Assembly: GCF_024748615.1 (NCBI RefSeq)
Contig: NZ_CP087168.1
Span: 310,001-374,000, forward strand
DNA from: Pseudomonas sp. B21-048
GTDB taxonomy: Bacteria; Pseudomonadota; Gammaproteobacteria; Pseudomonadales; Pseudomonadaceae
Direction of reading: 5' to 3'
Length of the DNA: 64,000 nt
Made by a program: the position numbers and the translations under genes. The notes beneath the pieces are model-generated. The model worked only from the letters and a program-made list of their open reading frames with translations. It searched no databases and was not told the DNA's origin. Positions 17,993-27,281 of this stretch are shown here, in pieces. Numbering within the stretch: the first letter of the stretch is position 1; each line of letters begins with the position of its first letter.

Positions 17993-19074
17993 GTCGATGT
18001 GGCTCCTTGTTCCAGTGGCAGAAAGATCGAGAACGTGGTGTGGCCTGGATGGCTGTCACATTCGATCAGGCCCTGGTGCTGGCTAATGATGTTCTGGGTA
18101 ATGGCCAGGCCCAGCCCGGTACCGTCCGGACGGCCGCTGACCATGGGGAAGAAGATGGTTTCCTGTAGCTCGGCGGGGATCCCCGGGCCGTTGTCGATGA
18201 TTTCGATCTTGGTCACCAGGCGATGGCGTACGTGGCCGATGGTGAACTGACGCATGGCGCGGGTACGCAAGCTGATGCGGCCAAGGCGCAGCTCGTTCTG
18301 GGTGCTGATGGCCTGCATCGCGTTGCGCACGATGTTCAGGACGGCCTGAATCATTTGTTCGCGATCAATCAGGACATCTGGAATGCTTGGGTCGTAGTCG
18401 CGCACCAACGTGATGCAGCCCTGACTCTCGGCTTCCACCAACTGACCCACGCGCTCCAGCACTTCATGGACGTTGCACAGGGCCAGTGAGGGCAATTTGT
18501 TGGAGCCGAGCATGCGATCCACCAGATTGCGCAGGCGATCGGCTTCTTCAATGATGACGTTGGTGTAATCGCGCAGGCTTTCTTCCGGCAATTCACGGGC
18601 GAGCAACTGAGCCGCGCCGCGAATCCCGCCGAGAGGGTTTTTGATTTCGTGGGCGAGGCCGCGTACCAGCATCTTGCTGGTCTCCTGCTTCGACAGCTGC
18701 GCCTCTTCCTTGGTGATCCGCAACAAGCGGTCACGCGGGTGAACCTCCAGCAACAGCAGCGTATCGCCATTGCTCAGGATCGGCGTTACCGCGTAGTCGA
18801 CGGTCAGGGTCTGGCCGGTGAGGGCGGTGAGCATCGCCTCGCGCTTGGTGAACGGGTGCGCCTGCTCGACCGCCTGGCGCAGGGAGTTCAGCGCCTCGGT
18901 GGATTCGGTGAACAACTCACTGATGAACTGCCCATGGCTACGTTGACCGCTGATGGCCAGCAGCATCTCTGCCGCCGGGTTCATGTACTCGAGGCGCAGT
19001 TCGGCGTCGAGCAGAATGGTGGCGGTGGTCAGGTTGTCGAGTAGCAAGCGGTGTAGTGCGTCGCTAATGGTCAT
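17989..19074 (-). CDS. ntrB: Nitrogen regulation sensor histidine kinase NtrB
   Basis: A 361-residue soluble kinase that phosphorylates NtrC under nitrogen limitation and acts as phosphatase when bound by PII. An N-terminal PAS domain covers about residues 5-120. The H-box is GLAHEIKNPLGG with His142, followed by the N-box NIVRNAMQAI and G-boxes DNGPGIP and GRPDGTGLGLAI. There are no membrane segments. The 5' region contains a candidate NtrC site at 19274-19290, suggesting autoregulation. Confidence 0.97.
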   Translation of the reverse strand: MTISDALHRLLLDNLTTATILLDAELRLEYMNPAAEMLLAISGQRSHGQFISELFTESTEALNSLRQAVEQAHPFTKREAMLTALTGQTLTVDYAVTPILSNGDTLLLLEVHPRDRLLRITKEEAQLSKQETSKMLVRGLAHEIKNPLGGIRGAAQLLARELPEESLRDYTNVIIEEADRLRNLVDRMLGSNKLPSLALCNVHEVLERVGQLVEAESQGCITLVRDYDPSIPDVLIDREQMIQAVLNIVRNAMQAISTQNELRLGRISLRTRAMRQFTIGHVRHRLVTKIEIIDNGPGIPAELQETIFFPMVSGRPDGTGLGLAITQNIISQHQGLIECDSHPGHTTFSIFLPLEQGATST

Positions 19075-19273
19075 CAGGACCTCTTTTGGAGCGATATGCG
19101 CGTAAAAAACAAGCGCCGATGTAAGGAAAATGCAAAAACCAAACCAAGGCTCCGAAAAGAAGCGTTAAAAGCCTGAAACAGGCCTTTGGCGCTCGTTTGC
19201 GTGGCGTTCTGTCAGTTTTTGCGGGTGCTTTCGAACCAGAATGGTTTAGGGGTGTGAGCACTGTGCACTCTTT

Positions 19274-19290
19274 TGCACCAATATAGTGCG
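19274..19290. promoter_or_regulatory. Candidate NtrC-binding site upstream of ntrB
   Basis: TGCACCAATATAGTGCG fits the NtrC consensus TGCACC-N5-GGTGCA at 10 of 12 conserved positions. It lies 200 bp before ntrB and just downstream of the DUF4124 stop, in a 274-bp gap that otherwise contains only a small GCCTG/CAGGC hairpin at 19171-19183. Confidence 0.55.
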
Positions 19291-19348
19291 CAAAGCTGAA
19301 CGACAGATAGGATCGCCGCACCGCTGGGCTCCTACACGGGCATTAGCA

Positions 19349-19954
19349 TCAGAAGAAGCTTTTTTCTTCTTCGGGTTTGTCTTTGAGCGGGCATTCCGGC
19401 CGTTGGCCGTAGTCTGTAAGGACGCAGGGTTTGACCTGGCGTTTCTGCGCCAGGGAAATGCGCAGCATATGAAACGGTTGATTGGCCGTGCGTTCGACGG
19501 TGCGGTCCTGCTCGTCGAGGATTTCCACCGACAGGTTGTGGCTGCCGCGGTCGATGTTGCTCAGGGCGAACACCGGACTTGGGCCAGGCTCGGCGGTGGG
19601 TTGGCCATCCAGCAGCAGTCGATATCGATGGCCCTGTTGCAGGCCGGGTTCGCTGGTAACGCTGACGATCAATTCACCGGCAGTGCTACGGATTGTGGCA
19701 TCCGGCTCCGGCACCAACACACGAAGCATGTCGTAATGAAACAGGGTTTTGGCCTGGTTTTTCGCGGCCGTCATGGGGGCGGCACCGCTCGGGTTGGGCG
19801 ACATTCGATTGCTGGTCGCCAGTGGCACACGCTTGGCATTACGGGTGCCCGGCTGATCGGTGAAGACCCGATTGCCCTGGGCATCGACGTAGGTGAAAAC
19901 CTCGGCCATTGCCGGCAGGCTGATCAGGCACGCGAGCAACAGCCAGAAGCTCAA
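19349..19954 (-). CDS. DUF4124 domain secreted protein
   Basis: A 201-residue exported protein with a signal peptide over residues 1-17. It continues EVFTYVDAQGNRVFTDQPGT, the DUF4124 signature, which is thought to bind or shape a small beta-sheet in the envelope. The middle part is a beta-rich domain with LLLDGQP and NIDRGSHNLSVEILD. A similar pair of motifs occurs in the next gene upstream, so the two are paralogues. Its start overlaps the paralogue stop by four bases. No function is known. The two genes lie between chorismate mutase and ntrBC. Confidence 0.85.
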   Translation of the reverse strand: MSFWLLLACLISLPAMAEVFTYVDAQGNRVFTDQPGTRNAKRVPLATSNRMSPNPSGAAPMTAAKNQAKTLFHYDMLRVLVPEPDATIRSTAGELIVSVTSEPGLQQGHRYRLLLDGQPTAEPGPSPVFALSNIDRGSHNLSVEILDEQDRTVERTANQPFHMLRISLAQKRQVKPCVLTDYGQRPECPLKDKPEEEKSFF

Positions 19955-20466
19955 GGCTTATGCACCCGTTGTACGGTGAGAGTCACGGGGGGGCTCTGCT
20001 GCAGGACGTTTTGCCCATCGATCACCTGAACCGCGAGGCGGTGTTCGCCACGGTCGATGTTCACCACTTGCAGAATCGGGACGTTGCTCGGTTGGCCGTA
20101 GGGTTGATCGTCCAGTAACAGTCTCAATCGATGAGCGCCTTGCAGGCGCGGCTGGATCAATACACCGACGGTGAACGTGCCGTTGTTGGCGCGCAGGGCT
20201 TCTTCGGTGGGCAGACCGGTCAGCTCCAGCACCTGATAGGCGCTACCGAGCTGTTCACGGCGACTGGATTGCGCAGGCGCTACTGGCTCGCTCGGTGGTT
20301 GAAGCTCGACGCTGTTGAGCGGTGGCAACTCCACGGGTTGAGCTTTTACGCCATCAGGCGGTTGATTGCTGTACGCGGTGTTGCCGTTGGCGTCGGTGTA
20401 CTTGTAAATCTGCGCGGCGGCGGGCAGGGCGATCAGCACAAACAGGCATAACAACAATGAGCGCAT
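19951..20466 (-). CDS. DUF4124 domain secreted protein (paralogue)
   Basis: A 171-residue exported protein with signal peptide MRSLLLCLFVLIALPAAA followed by QIYKYTDANGNTAYSNQPPD, the DUF4124 signature. A downstream LLLDDQPYG ... VVNIDRGEHRLAVQVIDG segment mirrors the paralogue encoded next. The start at 20464-20466 puts the signal peptide first; the in-frame upstream ATG adds nine polar residues and is less likely. The two DUF4124 genes are translationally coupled by a 4-base overlap. The role is unknown. Confidence 0.85.
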   Translation of the reverse strand: MRSLLLCLFVLIALPAAAQIYKYTDANGNTAYSNQPPDGVKAQPVELPPLNSVELQPPSEPVAPAQSSRREQLGSAYQVLELTGLPTEEALRANNGTFTVGVLIQPRLQGAHRLRLLLDDQPYGQPSNVPILQVVNIDRGEHRLAVQVIDGQNVLQQSPPVTLTVQRVHKP

Positions 20467-20558
20467 TGCAGGCTTCCATTGGCCGTTGGGCAAGTGTCCG
20501 GCCCTGTTCCGTTCATGGCGACAGCATAGAGCACTTCAGCGCACGTCGGCAGGCCGGC

Positions 20559-21107
20559 TCAGCGGCTGGCGCTGCACAACTCAGCGGTGGCGCGTATCTG
20601 GGCGAGCTTTCGCAGCGGCGCTTGGGCATTGGTTTTATTGGCCTTGGCCAGCCAGGTCGGACACTGCGGGTCGTTGCGATAAGGGCTGAATTCGGCCAGT
20701 TGTTGCAGCAGGCGTTTTTGTAACTGGTCAAGTTGTGGGCGGATCTGCCCGACGAGGTCGGGGCGAGGATCGTTGGGCGCCTTGCCTTGCGCGTGCCAGT
20801 CAGACAGGTGAGCGTATTGCACCAGTTTGTTGGCCTCGATCTGCGCCGAGAAGAACTGTTCGACGGCTTCGTTGCTCAATTTATAGGCGGGTGCCAGGGC
20901 GACGGCGCCGGCAATCACCTCGCGCTCGCGCTGCCGGTCTTCGACCGGTTTGCCACTGTCCCATTTGCTCAGCGCGACCTGATCGGCAATTGTCAGGCGT
21001 TCTTCGATGGTGCCAAGCAACGGAGCGAGGGCGGCGGGGGCTGGGCTGGCAAAAGCGCTGTTGGCCAGCAGGGCGGTGAGCAGGGCAAGGCATGGGCGTA
21101 GGCGCAT
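20559..21107 (-). CDS. aroQ: Periplasmic chorismate mutase, gamma class (AroQ)
   Basis: A secreted monofunctional chorismate mutase of 182 residues, which converts chorismate to prephenate outside the cytoplasm. The start at MRLRPCLALLTALLANSAFA gives a clean signal peptide and was chosen over an upstream in-frame ATG. The all-helical AroQ-gamma core is recognised by RLTIADQVALSKWDSGKPVED and SAQIEANKLVQYAHLSDW, which hold the substrate-binding Lys, Arg and Gln. Exported AroQ occurs in P. aeruginosa and mycobacteria, but its purpose is not settled. It lies between glnA and the DUF4124 pair on the same strand; glnA ends with a terminator. Confidence 0.88.
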   Translation of the reverse strand: MRLRPCLALLTALLANSAFASPAPAALAPLLGTIEERLTIADQVALSKWDSGKPVEDRQREREVIAGAVALAPAYKLSNEAVEQFFSAQIEANKLVQYAHLSDWHAQGKAPNDPRPDLVGQIRPQLDQLQKRLLQQLAEFSPYRNDPQCPTWLAKANKTNAQAPLRKLAQIRATAELCSASR

Positions 21108-21180
21108 GGGGCATCTCGGCTTTATCGGATGAAGGCCATGATGCACGCAACCGGGCATCCGGTGACAGACGGTCGCCCAT

Positions 21181-21210
21181 AAAAAAGGCCTCCCGAAGGA
21201 GGCCTCTCTT
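21181..21210 (-). terminator. Intrinsic terminator after glnA
   Basis: AGGCCTCC (21186-21193) and GGAGGCCT (21198-21205) pair around a CGAA loop. On the minus strand the hairpin is followed by six Ts, placing it as the glnA terminator. Confidence 0.9.
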
Positions 21211-21241
21211 TTGTCACGCCGCGTAGCGCGGCGCTACCGGA

Positions 21242-22648
21242 TCAGCAGCTGTAATACAGCTCATATTCCAGTGGGTGTACGAAGGTACGAACCTTGATTT
21301 CTTCTTCGCTTTTCAGGGCGATGTAAGCGTCGATGAAGTCGTCGCTGAAAACGCCGCCTTTGGTCAGGAACGCACGACCTTTGTCCAGCTCTTCCAGGGC
21401 TTCTTTCAGGCTGCCGCAAACTTGTGGGATCTCTTTCGCCTCTTCAGGCGGCAGGTCGTACAGGTTTTTGTCAGCGGCGTCGCCAGGGTGGATCTTGTTC
21501 TGGATGCCGTCCAGGCCAGCCATCAACAGTGCAGCGAAGCCCAGGTACGGGTTAGCTGCTGGATCCGGGAAGCGAGCTTCGATACGGCGAGCGCGAGGGC
21601 TGGACACGTAAGGAATACGGATCGAAGCCGAACGGTTGCGAGCCGAGTAGGCCAGCATCACCGGCGCTTCGAAACCTGGGACCAAACGCTTGTAGGAGTT
21701 GGTCGACGGGTTGGTGAAGCCGTTCAGGGCCTTACCGTGCTTGATGATGCCGCCGATGAAGTACAGAGCGGTATCGGACAGGCCGGCATAGCCTTCGCCA
21801 GCGAAGGTGTTCTTGCCATCTTTGGCGATGGACAGGTGAACGTGCATACCCGAACCGTTGTCGCCGTACAGAGGCTTAGGCATGAAGGTCGCGGTGCGGC
21901 CGTATGCATCAGCAACGTTGTGTACGCAGTACTTCAGGGTTTGAACTTCGTCAGCCTTGGCAACCAGGGTGTTGAATTTCACGCCGATTTCGTTCTGACC
22001 GGCAGTCGCCACTTCGTGGTGGTGAACTTCGATGACCAGGCCCATTTCTTCCATCGCGTTGCACATGGAGGTACGGATTTCGTGGTCGTGGTCGAACGGC
22101 GGAACAGGGAAGTAGCCGCCTTTGACGCCTGGACGGTGGCCTTTGTTGCCGCCTTCCACGTCCTGGTCGGACATCCACGAACCTTGTTCGGAGAAGATTT
22201 TGAACATGGAACCGGAGATGTCGGATTTGAACTTCACTTCGTCGAAGATGAAGAACTCAGGCTCTGGGCCCACGAATACAGTGTCACCGATACCGGTCGA
22301 CTTCAGGTATTCCTCGGCACGCTTGGCGATCGCACGTGGGTCACGGTCGTAGCCTTGCATGGTCGAAGGCTCGATCACGTCGCAAACCAGGATCAGGGTC
22401 GGCTCTTCGGTGAACGGGTCGAGAACGGCAGTGCTGTCATCCGGCATCAGGATCATGTCGGAAGCTTCGATGCCTTTCCAGCCGGCGATGGAGGAACCGT
22501 CGAACATTTTGCCTTCTTCAAAGAAAGCTTCATCCAGCGCATCGCGAGCCGGCATGGTCACGTGGTGCTGAGTGCCTTTGGTGTCCGTGAAGCGCAGATC
22601 AATCCACTTGACGTCATGATCTTTGATGAGTTGAACCGACTTCGACAT
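21242..22648 (-). CDS. glnA: Glutamine synthetase, type I
   Basis: Makes glutamine from glutamate, ammonia and ATP, the key step of ammonium assimilation, as a cytoplasmic dodecamer. The length of 468 residues is standard for GSI-beta. Signatures include [14 protein letters not shown] near the N-terminus, the metal site in FFIFDEVKF, the ATP-binding [10 protein letters not shown] and [14 protein letters not shown]. The adenylylation tyrosine lies in [13 protein letters not shown] near residue 397, so it can be controlled by GlnE. A sigma-54 promoter precedes the gene, in keeping with control by NtrC. Confidence 0.98.
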   Translation of the reverse strand: MSKSVQLIKDHDVKWIDLRFTDTKGTQHHVTMPARDALDEAFFEEGKMFDGSSIAGWKGIEASDMILMPDDSTAVLDPFTEEPTLILVCDVIEPSTMQGYDRDPRAIAKRAEEYLKSTGIGDTVFVGPEPEFFIFDEVKFKSDISGSMFKIFSEQGSWMSDQDVEGGNKGHRPGVKGGYFPVPPFDHDHEIRTSMCNAMEEMGLVIEVHHHEVATAGQNEIGVKFNTLVAKADEVQTLKYCVHNVADAYGRTATFMPKPLYGDNGSGMHVHLSIAKDGKNTFAGEGYAGLSDTALYFIGGIIKHGKALNGFTNPSTNSYKRLVPGFEAPVMLAYSARNRSASIRIPYVSSPRARRIEARFPDPAANPYLGFAALLMAGLDGIQNKIHPGDAADKNLYDLPPEEAKEIPQVCGSLKEALEELDKGRAFLTKGGVFSDDFIDAYIALKSEEEIKVRTFVHPLEYELYYSC

Positions 22649-22745
22649 AGTGTCCTCCGGGGTGGCTTAGGGCTAGTAATGGATGCCCTTATCTGTGGGT
22701 GATGCCGGCGCGAATACTCTGCCATGGCAACCTGCCTCACAAGGG

Positions 22746-22761
22746 AGCAAATTGCATGCCA
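22746..22761 (-). promoter_or_regulatory. Sigma-54 promoter of glnA
   Basis: On the minus strand this reads TGGCATGCAATTTGCT, matching the -24/-12 consensus TGGCACGNNNNTTGCW at all positions but one. Transcription would start near 22735, leaving a leader of about 90 bases before the glnA ATG at 22648. Confidence 0.85.
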
Positions 22762-22864
22762 GTGCCCCACCGTGGGTTTTTTGCCCCAATATCACGCTTA
22801 GAAAGGCGCAAAGCCTCAAAAAGCGCCAAACCTCGCCCTGTAATGTAGCGTTAAATTGCATAAA

Positions 22865-22881
22865 TGACCTGTTTTGGTGCA
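22865..22881. promoter_or_regulatory. Candidate NtrC site upstream of glnA
   Basis: TGACCTGTTTTGGTGCA has one perfect NtrC half-site (GGTGCA) and one degenerate half at the correct 5-bp spacing. It sits about 130-145 bp upstream of the predicted glnA start, a normal enhancer distance. A weaker match starts at TGCAC, 22894. Confidence 0.45.
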
Positions 22882-22929
22882 CGCAAAACCTTCTGCACAT
22901 TAACTGGTTAAACCTTGAGCAATTTCCGC

Positions 22930-22935
22930 TATAAT
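22930..22935 (+). promoter_or_regulatory. Candidate -10 box for thiI
   Basis: TATAAT lies 42 bp before the thiI ATG, facing away from the glnA promoter. No good -35 hexamer is found at normal spacing. Confidence 0.5.
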
Positions 22936-22977
22936 CCGCGCCCCCCTTTTTCGGCTGGCCCAGCGCGCGCTGTTTTC

Positions 22978-24432
22978 ATGAAACTAATCGTAAAAGTCTT
23001 CCCCGAGATCACCATCAAGAGCCGCCCGGTACGGATGCGTTTCATCCGCCAGTTGGCCAAAAACATCCGTACCGTGCTCCGCGATCTGGACCCGGCCGTG
23101 GTGGTGAACGGTGTGTGGGACAATCTCGAGCTGGAAACCCGCGTCAGCGAGCCGAAAGCCCTGAAGGAGATGACCGAACGCCTGAGCTGCATGCCGGGCA
23201 TCGCGCATTTCCTGCAGGTCGATGAGTACCCGTTGGGCGATTTCGACGACATCGTCGCCAAGTGCAAGCAGCATTTCGGTGACGCCCTGGCCGGGAAGAT
23301 CTTTTCGGTGCGCTGCAAGCGTGCCGGCAAGCACGAATTCAGCTCCATGGATGTCGAGAAATACGTCGGCAGCCAACTGCGCCGTCAGTGCAGTGCAGCC
23401 GGTATTTCGCTGAAAGAGCCGGAAATTGAAGTCCGTATCGAAATTCGCGACAAACGGTTGTTCGTGATTCACAACCAGCACAACAGCATTGGCGGTTATC
23501 CGCTGGGTGCCTTGGAACAGACGCTTGTGCTGATGTCCGGCGGCTTCGATTCCACCGTCGCCGCCTACCAGATCATGCGTCGCGGGCTGATGAGCCATTT
23601 CTGCTTCTTCAATCTGGGCGGACGTGCCCACGAACTGGGCGTCATGGAAGTCGCGCACTTCATCTGGAAGAAGTACGGCAGCTCCCAACGCGTGTTATTT
23701 GTCAGTGTGCCGTTCGAGGAAGTACTGGGAGAAATTCTCGGGAAAGTCGATAACAGTCATATGGGCGTAGTTTTGAAGCGTATGATGTTGCGCGCTGCTT
23801 CCCGTATTGCCGATCGGCTGGAGATCGAAGCGCTGGTCACCGGCGAAGCGATTTCCCAGGTGTCGAGCCAGACGTTGCCGAACCTGTCCGTGATCGACTG
23901 CGTGACCGACAAGTTGGTCTTGCGCCCGCTGATCGCCAGTCACAAGCAGGACATCATCGACCTGGCCAACGAAATCGGTACTGCCGATTTCGCCAAGCAC
24001 ATGCCGGAATACTGCGGGGTCATCTCGGTGAACCCAAAGACCCACGCCAAGCGTCCGCGCGTGGAGCATGAAGAGAAAGAATTCGACATGGCGGTCCTCG
24101 AGCGTGCGCTCGAGAACGCCAAATTGGTGCCGATCGATCGCGTAATCGACGAATTGGGCCAGGATTTGCAGATCGAAGAAGTCAGCGAAGCACTGGCGGG
24201 CCAGATCATCATCGACATCCGTCACCCGGATGCCGCTGAAGACGAGCCGCTGGATCTCGCTGGCATTGAGGTGCAGACGATGCCGTTTTATGCATTGAAC
24301 GCTCGTTTCAAGGAACTGGACCCTACTCGCCAGTACCTGTTGTATTGCGACAAAGGCGTGATGAGTCGCCTGCATGCCCACCATTTGCTCAGTGAGGGGC
24401 ATGCCAATGTGCGCGTTTATCGACCGAGCTAA
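22978..24432 (+). CDS. thiI: tRNA 4-thiouridine synthase / thiamine sulfurtransferase ThiI
   Basis: Adenylates and thiolates U8 of tRNA, and supplies sulfur for the thiamine thiazole. The ATG at 22978 gives 484 residues, starting [20 protein letters not shown] ferredoxin-like/THUMP region (about 1-165) precedes the PP-loop [13 protein letters not shown]. The C-terminal rhodanese domain carries the persulfide cysteine, Cys457, in [11 protein letters not shown]; the partner cysteine is in EYCGVIS. The C-terminal domain is thus present, unlike in short ThiI forms. It is divergent from glnA. Confidence 0.97.
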   Translation: MKLIVKVFPEITIKSRPVRMRFIRQLAKNIRTVLRDLDPAVVVNGVWDNLELETRVSEPKALKEMTERLSCMPGIAHFLQVDEYPLGDFDDIVAKCKQHFGDALAGKIFSVRCKRAGKHEFSSMDVEKYVGSQLRRQCSAAGISLKEPEIEVRIEIRDKRLFVIHNQHNSIGGYPLGALEQTLVLMSGGFDSTVAAYQIMRRGLMSHFCFFNLGGRAHELGVMEVAHFIWKKYGSSQRVLFVSVPFEEVLGEILGKVDNSHMGVVLKRMMLRAASRIADRLEIEALVTGEAISQVSSQTLPNLSVIDCVTDKLVLRPLIASHKQDIIDLANEIGTADFAKHMPEYCGVISVNPKTHAKRPRVEHEEKEFDMAVLERALENAKLVPIDRVIDELGQDLQIEEVSEALAGQIIIDIRHPDAAEDEPLDLAGIEVQTMPFYALNARFKELDPTRQYLLYCDKGVMSRLHAHHLLSEGHANVRVYRPS

Positions 24433-24482
24433 GTGCCCGGGGCTGTTTGCCTGTGGCCTGCGTCACCGGCCCCCCGACGCCG

Positions 24483-24508
24483 CCGTCAAGCTGTAACGGC
24501 TTTGACGG
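24483..24508. terminator. Hairpin between thiI and typA
   Basis: CCGTCAA (24483-24489) pairs with TTGACGG (24502-24508). There is no T-run, so termination is uncertain; it may be the thiI 3' end. Confidence 0.35.
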
Positions 24509-24571
24509 ACTCTAAAGTTAATCGCTGCCACGACCTGTCAGCACACCGAATCCTCTGATCGAGATACACAA

Positions 24572-26392
24572 GTGATCGAAAATCTACGCAACATCGCCAT
24601 CATTGCTCACGTTGACCATGGTAAAACCACCCTGGTAGACAAACTCTTGCGTCAATCCGGCACCCTGGAGCGCAACGAGCTCAACGACGAGCGCGTGATG
24701 GACTCCAACGACCAGGAGAAAGAACGCGGTATTACCATTCTGGCGAAAAACACCGCCATCAACTGGAACGGCTACCACATCAACATCGTGGACACCCCGG
24801 GCCACGCCGACTTCGGCGGCGAAGTTGAACGCGTAATGTCGATGGTTGACTCCGTTCTGCTGCTGGTTGACGCTCAAGACGGCCCTATGCCGCAAACCCG
24901 TTTCGTGACCAAGAAGGCTTTCGAAGCCGGCCTGCGTCCAATCGTGGTCATCAACAAGGTTGACCGTCCAGGCGCGCGTCCGGACTGGGTTCTGGACCAG
25001 ATCTTCGACCTGTTCGACAACCTGGGTGCCACCGAAGAACAGCTGGACTTCAAAGTCGTCTACGCCTCGGCCCTGAACGGTATTGCTGGTCTTGACCACA
25101 CCGCCATGGCTGAAGACATGACCCCGCTGTACCAGTCGATCATCGACGACGTACCAGCACCGAAAGTCGACCGTGATGGTCCGTTCCAGATGCAGATATC
25201 CGCTCTGGACTACAACAGCTTCCTGGGTGTTATCGGCGTTGGCCGTATCGCTCGTGGTCGCATCAAGCCGAACACTCCGGTTGTCGCTATCGACGCCGAC
25301 GGCAAGAAGCGCAACGGCCGTATCCTGAAGCTGATGGGTCACCACGGTCTGCACCGTATCGACGTTGAAGAAGCAGCTGCCGGCGACATCGTCTGCATCA
25401 GCGGCTTCGAACAACTGTTCATCTCCGACACCCTGTGCGACCCAACCGCTGTTGAAGCGATGAAGCCGTTGACCGTCGACGAGCCAACCGTTTCCATGAC
25501 CTTCCAGGTAAACGACTCGCCTTTCTGCGGTAAAGAAGGCAAGTTCGTGACCAGCCGTAACATCAAGGAACGTCTGGACAAGGAACTGCTCTACAACGTT
25601 GCTCTGCGCGTTGAAGAAGGCGACTCGGCTGACAAGTTCAAAGTTTCCGGCCGTGGTGAGCTGCACCTCTCGGTACTGATCGAAACCATGCGTCGCGAAG
25701 GCTTCGAAATGGGTGTTGGTCGTCCGGAAGTGATTATCCGTATGGTTGATGGCGTCAAGCACGAACCGTACGAAAACGTGACCATCGACCTGCCGGAAGA
25801 ATCCCAGGGCGCGATCATGGAGCAAATGGGTCTGCGTAAAGGCGACCTGACCAACATGGTTCCGGATGGCAAGGGCCGTGTGCGTCTTGAGTACAACATC
25901 CCGGCTCGTGGTCTGATCGGTTTCCGTAACGAATTCCTGACCCTGACCTCCGGTGGCGGCATCCTGACCTCGATCTTCGACCGTTACGACGTGATGAAGT
26001 CCGGCGACATGTCCGGCCGTCAGAACGGTGTACTGGTGTCGGTAGCGACCGGTAAGGCTCTGACTTACTCGCTGGAAACCCTGCAGGCGCGTGGCAAGCT
26101 GTTCGTAGAACACGGCCAGGACATCTATGAAGGTCAAATCGTTGGCTTGAACAGCCGCGACAACGACCTGGGTGTCAACCCGACTAAAGGCAAGAAGCTC
26201 GACAACATGCGTGCTTCGGGTAAAGACGAAACCATCGCTCTGGTTCCGCCTGTCAAGTTCACTCTGGAGCAAGCTCTGGAGTTCGTACAGGAAGACGAGC
26301 TGTGCGAAGTCACGCCTAAGTCCATCCGTCTTCGCAAGAAGATCCTGGGCGAAAGCGAGCGTACCCGCGCTGCGAAGAAGTCCGGTAACTAA
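24572..26392 (+). CDS. typA: Ribosome-associated GTPase TypA/BipA
   Basis: A 606-residue translational GTPase of the EF-G superfamily that binds the 70S ribosome, helps 50S assembly and affects stress and virulence traits. The start codon is GTG at 24572, giving [20 protein letters not shown]. The G1 loop AHVDHGKTT is at 12-20, G3 is DTPGHADF, G4 is NKVD. Domain 5-like sequences follow, and the unique BipA C-terminal domain ends the protein. Only a weak purine run precedes the GTG. A strong terminator lies right after the stop. Confidence 0.97.
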   Translation: MIENLRNIAIIAHVDHGKTTLVDKLLRQSGTLERNELNDERVMDSNDQEKERGITILAKNTAINWNGYHINIVDTPGHADFGGEVERVMSMVDSVLLLVDAQDGPMPQTRFVTKKAFEAGLRPIVVINKVDRPGARPDWVLDQIFDLFDNLGATEEQLDFKVVYASALNGIAGLDHTAMAEDMTPLYQSIIDDVPAPKVDRDGPFQMQISALDYNSFLGVIGVGRIARGRIKPNTPVVAIDADGKKRNGRILKLMGHHGLHRIDVEEAAAGDIVCISGFEQLFISDTLCDPTAVEAMKPLTVDEPTVSMTFQVNDSPFCGKEGKFVTSRNIKERLDKELLYNVALRVEEGDSADKFKVSGRGELHLSVLIETMRREGFEMGVGRPEVIIRMVDGVKHEPYENVTIDLPEESQGAIMEQMGLRKGDLTNMVPDGKGRVRLEYNIPARGLIGFRNEFLTLTSGGGILTSIFDRYDVMKSGDMSGRQNGVLVSVATGKALTYSLETLQARGKLFVEHGQDIYEGQIVGLNSRDNDLGVNPTKGKKLDNMRASGKDETIALVPPVKFTLEQALEFVQEDELCEVTPKSIRLRKKILGESERTRAAKKSGN

Positions 26393-26410
26393 GTCATTTA
26401 GTTAGCGGGC

Positions 26411-26449
26411 AAAAAAACGCCCCCGACCGAAAGGTCGGGGGCGTTTTTG
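26411..26449 (+). terminator. Intrinsic terminator after typA
   Basis: ACGCCCCCGACC and GGTCGGGGGCGT form a 12-bp stem around GAAA, flanked by seven As and five Ts. Confidence 0.95.
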
Positions 26450-26467
26450 TTTGTCTGGGGTTTGATG

Positions 26468-26573
26468 AGCGTTCCCACGCTCTGCGTGGGAACGCCTCAA
26501 TGGACGCGGAGCGTCCGCTTTGGGACGCGGAGCATCCCGGGCTGCATTCCCACGCGGGAGCGTGGGAATGATC
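26468..26573. repeat. Intergenic repeat, family A
   Basis: It starts GCGTTCCCACGCTCTGCGTG and ends GAGCGTGGGAATGATC, with an internal GGACGCGGAGCGTCC palindrome and a second GGGACGCGGAGCATCCC. It separates the typA terminator from the convergent Cys-cluster gene. Confidence 0.8.
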
Positions 26574-26582
26574 ATGGTAGGG

Positions 26583-27026
26583 TTAAAACTTCTCGAGGGT
26601 GCGGCGGCTATTGCTGCTCTCGCGCACCACTTCTTTAGGCTTATACGCGCAATACCCCGGTCGCGGTCCGATCTTCGGGTGGTTGCGGCAGGTGTCCGGG
26701 CGCTTATCATAAATAGTGCACAGACGGCTCTTACGATCCAGGTACAGGCAATCGTTGTTGCTCATGCGCTGAAGGGTGAAGATCTCGGACTTCTGGTTAT
26801 AGCGCTCGACGATCCCTTCCTTTTGCAAACGCTTGGCGATGTTCTTCGGCGGATCGCCACGTTCGAACTCATCGACGATGCCGATACGGATCAGATCCTT
26901 GATCTTGACCTCGACTGGCAAGGTGCAGCAGCTGGACACGCAGGCGCCGCACATTGGGGCAGAATACTTGGCCCAGGTATCGAGGCGATCGATCTCCGCG
27001 GCGGCGATCAGGTTGGGCTTCATCAT
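26583..27026 (-). CDS. YkgJ-family cysteine cluster protein
   Basis: A 147-residue cytoplasmic protein of the YkgJ (CxxCxxxCC) family, probable zinc or iron-sulfur binder. Cysteines are seen in CGACVSSCC near residue 26, then DCLYLD, LCTIYDKRPDTCRNHP and YCAYKP. The start MMKPNLIAAAEIDR could also be the second Met. The family often pairs with envelope or chaperone genes, but here it is a single gene convergent with typA and divergent from glgP. The biochemical role is unknown. Confidence 0.88.
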   Translation of the reverse strand: MMKPNLIAAAEIDRLDTWAKYSAPMCGACVSSCCTLPVEVKIKDLIRIGIVDEFERGDPPKNIAKRLQKEGIVERYNQKSEIFTLQRMSNNDCLYLDRKSRLCTIYDKRPDTCRNHPKIGPRPGYCAYKPKEVVRESSNSRRTLEKF

Positions 27027-27281
27027 CGGTTGTTACCAGCGTGTGCATCAGGGCGCGCGATGATACCGGGACTGGTGGATTTTTGAACAACCTTTCGCCA
27101 GATTTTTTTGCTTGGCGCAAAATAGTCCTTGTGTCGGCACGACCCCTGCATTGTTTCAGGCACGCGATAACCTGATGCCGATCTATCCCGCACTAACAGG
27201 AAAAACGGCCGAACCAGAGCTTCAATGGTCTGTCAGACCGACTAGGCTCAGACAACTTCACGCTCGCTCGAGGTCTTATCG

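Noticed and set aside
16412..18250. 612-codon plus-strand frame
   Set aside because: It is the antisense of ntrC and ntrB; its first part is a translation of the family A repeat.
24584..26272. 562-codon minus-strand frame
   Set aside because: It is the shadow of typA; composition is not protein-like and no motif is seen.
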